Positions 62,262-64,000 of a DNA stretch of 64,000 nucleotides are shown here, one piece after another. The position numbers and the translations under genes were made by a program. A model generated the notes under the pieces. That model was not told the DNA's origin. It searched no databases and worked only from the letters and a program-made list of their open reading frames with translations. The stretch is from positions 62,001 through 126,000 of the forward strand of contig NZ_NPKQ01000007.1 in the NCBI RefSeq assembly GCF_008329525.1. The letters are read 5' to 3'. Position 1 is the first letter of the stretch, and each line of letters begins with the position of its first letter. The DNA is from Tardiphaga sp. P9-11 (GTDB lineage Bacteria > Pseudomonadota > Alphaproteobacteria > Rhizobiales > Xanthobacteraceae).

Positions 62262-63482
62262 ATGGAAGAATTCTACCGCATCCGCCGATTGCCGCCCTAT
62301 GTGTTCGAACAGGTCAACCGGGCCAAGGCCGCCGCGCGGAACGCTGGCGCCGATATCATCGACCTCGGCATGGGCAATCCGGATCTGGCGACCCCGCCGC
62401 ATGTGATCGAGAAGCTCAAGGAAACCCTGGGCAAGCCGCGCACCGACCGCTATTCGGCCTCGAAAGGCATCACCGGACTGCGCAAGGCCCAGGCCGGCTA
62501 TTATGAGCGCCGCTTTGGCGTGAAGCTCAATCCCGACACCCAGGTGGTGGCGACGCTGGGCTCCAAGGAAGGCTTCGCCAACGTCGCCCAGGCCATCACC
62601 GCGCCCGGCGACGTCGTGCTGTGCCCGAATCCGAGCTATCCCATTCACGCTTTCGGCTTCCTGATGGCCGGCGGCGTGATCCGCTCGGTGCCGTCCGAAC
62701 CGACGCCGGATTTCTTCGCCGCCGTCGAGCGCGCCATCATCCATTCGATCCCGAAGCCGATCGCGCTGATCGTCTGCTATCCGTCTAATCCGACGGCGCA
62801 GGTGGCGAGCCTCGATTTCTACAAGGACCTCGTCGCCTTCGCGAAGAAGCACGAGATCTACATCCTCTCGGATCTCGCTTATGCCGAGGTCTATTTCGAC
62901 GACAAGAACCCGCCGCCATCGGTGCTGCAGGTGCCGGGCGCGATCGATGTCACCGTCGAGTTCACCTCGATGTCGAAAACCTTCTCGATGGCCGGCTGGC
63001 GCATGGGCTTTGCGGTCGGCAACGAGCGCATCATTGCCGCGCTGACGCGGGTGAAATCCTATCTCGACTACGGCGCCTTCACGCCAGTTCAGGTCGCGGC
63101 CACTGCTGCATTGAACGGACCTGATGATTGCATCCGCGAGATGCGCGACACCTATCGCAAGCGTCGTGATGCGATGGTGGAGTCGTTCGGTCGCGCCGGC
63201 TGGGACATTCCGCCGCCGTCGGCATCGATGTTCGCCTGGGCGCCGCTGCCGGAGAAATTTCGCGAAGTCGGCAGCATGCAGTTTGCAACGCTCCTCGTTG
63301 AAAAATCCGGCGTGGTTGTGTCTCCCGGCGTCGCCTTCGGCGAGCATGGCGAGGGTTACGTCCGTATCGCGATGGTGGAGAACGAACAGCGCATTCGCCA
63401 GGCTGCCCGCGGCATCCGCCGCTTCCTTGAAAGCGGTCTCGAAACGTTGCACAACGTGGTTCCTATCGCCAACCGGCGATAG
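62262..63482 (+). CDS. Class I/II aminotransferase (AlaC/DAP-aminotransferase-like)
   Basis: A 406-residue PLP enzyme. The PLP lysine is in SMSKTFSMAGWRMGFAVG near residue 240. Other marks are DLGMGNPDLATPP near residue 30, CPNPSYPIHAFG and LIVCYPSNPTAQ. The early MEEFYRIRRLPPYVFEQVNRAKAAARNAGADIIDLG matches the group annotated as alanine transaminase AlaC or LL-diaminopimelate aminotransferase-like. It lies 77 bases before homoserine dehydrogenase on the same strand, fitting a role in aspartate- or alanine-family amino-acid synthesis. The amino donor is not certain. Confidence 0.92.
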   Translation: MEEFYRIRRLPPYVFEQVNRAKAAARNAGADIIDLGMGNPDLATPPHVIEKLKETLGKPRTDRYSASKGITGLRKAQAGYYERRFGVKLNPDTQVVATLGSKEGFANVAQAITAPGDVVLCPNPSYPIHAFGFLMAGGVIRSVPSEPTPDFFAAVERAIIHSIPKPIALIVCYPSNPTAQVASLDFYKDLVAFAKKHEIYILSDLAYAEVYFDDKNPPPSVLQVPGAIDVTVEFTSMSKTFSMAGWRMGFAVGNERIIAALTRVKSYLDYGAFTPVQVAATAALNGPDDCIREMRDTYRKRRDAMVESFGRAGWDIPPPSASMFAWAPLPEKFREVGSMQFATLLVEKSGVVVSPGVAFGEHGEGYVRIAMVENEQRIRQAARGIRRFLESGLETLHNVVPIANRR

Positions 63483-63490
63483 GCGTGATC

Positions 63491-63517
63491 TCCGAAAACC
63501 GGCAACCGGTTTTCGGA
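63491..63517. terminator. Hairpin / extragenic palindrome before hom
   Basis: A perfect 12-bp stem (63491-63502 with 63506-63517) with a 3-base loop lies 9 bases after the aminotransferase stop. No T-run follows. Similar palindromes recur between genes in Bradyrhizobium-type genomes, from memory, so it may be a repeat that also affects mRNA stability. Confidence 0.55.
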
Positions 63518-63559
63518 TCGGTCATCGCTCAACAAGAATTCCGACAGGTCTGAAGCTTA

Positions 63560-64000
63560 ATGGTCGCACCCCTCAAAGTGGGTATCGCGGGACTCGGCAC
63601 CGTTGGTGCCGAAGTCGTCCGTCTCATCGAACAGCAGAACTCGATTTTGGCCGCGCGTTGTGGTCGTGGCGTCAAGGTGGTCGCTGTCACCGCGCGTTCC
63701 AAAACCAAGAAGCGCGGCGTTGATCTGCGTGGCATCGACTGGATGAAGGATCCGCTGGCAGTTGCGCGGCATCCGGACGTCGAGTGCTTCGTCGAATTGA
63801 TGGGCGGTGTCGGCGATCCCGCGCTGTCGTCGATCGAGGCGGCGCTGAGTGCTGGCAAGTCGGTCGTTACCGCGAACAAGGCACTAATCGCCAAGCATGG
63901 CTTGAAGCTCGCGGCATCGGCCGAGAAGCACGGCGGCGCGCTGAATTACGAGGCTGCCGTCGCCGGCGCCATTCCGGTCATCAAGACCATCCGCGAAGGC
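63560..64000 (+). CDS. hom: Homoserine dehydrogenase, N-terminal part
   Basis: An enzyme of threonine and methionine synthesis that reduces aspartate semialdehyde to homoserine. The 147 visible codons show the NAD-binding motif VGIAGLGTVGAEVVRLI (residues 6-22), ELMGGVGDPALSSIEAALSAGKSVVTANKALIA (near residues 75-108) and EAAVAGAIPVIKTIREG at the edge, where the conserved substrate block begins. The gene runs off the right end, so the catalytic and ACT regulatory domains are not visible. The ATG at 63560 is taken because MVAPLKVGIAGLG fits the family. Confidence 0.95.
   Translation, partial: MVAPLKVGIAGLGTVGAEVVRLIEQQNSILAARCGRGVKVVAVTARSKTKKRGVDLRGIDWMKDPLAVARHPDVECFVELMGGVGDPALSSIEAALSAGKSVVTANKALIAKHGLKLAASAEKHGGALNYEAAVAGAIPVIKTIREG

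Noticed and set aside
60571-63452. Antisense frames 60571-61752 (plus) and 62169-63452 (minus)
   Set aside because: Shadows of phaC and the aminotransferase.
1-64000. rRNA, tRNA, CRISPR arrays, insertion sequences and attachment sites
   Set aside because: I looked through the gaps between genes and found no cloverleaf, spaced direct repeats, transposase or integrase; a covariance-model search would be needed to exclude small RNAs.

Overview
The window is a 64 kb piece of chromosome from an alphaproteobacterium, most likely family Nitrobacteraceae (the Bradyrhizobium / Rhodopseudomonas / Afipia / Tardiphaga group). I infer this from the eukaryotic-type glutamine synthetase GlnII with a divergent DUF2735/GstI-type gene, the Bradyrhizobium-type porin, the gene order cysteine desulfurase-sufBCDS-sufT-VOC-sufA, the divergent tyrS/anmK pair, a class I PHA synthase, and extragenic palindromes typical of that family. 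The sequence is GC-rich and coding-dense. I found no rRNA, tRNA, insertion sequence, prophage or CRISPR array. The genus cannot be fixed from the sequence alone.

Layout. 1-7040: the end of prfB, a beta-hydroxyacid dehydrogenase, a collagen-like lipoprotein, then an accessory-looking stretch (XRE-cupin regulator, fumarylacetoacetase-family hydrolase, orphan Bug-type binding protein, NodU/CmcH-type carbamoyltransferase). 7202-13536: an envelope group (M23 peptidase, single-Cys Bcp-like peroxiredoxin with a histone-H1-like tail, large AsmA/YhdP-like protein). 13583-16656: IclR regulator, branched-chain-type solute-binding protein and an SDR. 16730-24215: chemoreceptor, MFS transporter, tyrS, anmK, porin. 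24313-32841: alpha/beta hydrolase and the complete SUF Fe-S operon. 33028-38739: TfoX-like protein, diguanylate cyclase, RhlE-type RNA helicase, MFS/TetR pair. 39140-46505: small exported protein, periplasmic caspase-like protein with an NTF2-like partner, FAD monooxygenase, three SDRs, a small membrane protein and a TetR regulator. 46584-52211: parE, two membrane proteins, tandem exported metallo-beta-lactamase-fold hydrolases. 52441-55218: PaiB-like protein and two different argC genes. 55534-59612: exported unknown, glnII, gstI-like gene, glutaminase, MAPEG protein. 59761-64000: phaC, small lipoprotein, class I aminotransferase and the start of homoserine dehydrogenase.

How it works together. 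Most of the window is housekeeping: Fe-S assembly, translation termination and tRNA charging, DNA decatenation, nitrogen assimilation, arginine and aspartate-family synthesis, and carbon storage. The most informative regulatory region is 57408-57923. There two divergent sigma54 (-24/-12) promoters face away from each other, one for glnII and one for a 65-residue protein resembling the GstI translational inhibitor of GlnII. Other points worth attention are an exact 25-bp duplicated translation-start block in front of two different argC genes, three related palindromes between the XRE-cupin gene and its divergent hydrolase, a collagen-like lipoprotein, H1-like tails on two unrelated proteins, and a secreted caspase-NTF2 pair. 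I did not find a defence system or anything I would call a wholly new system.
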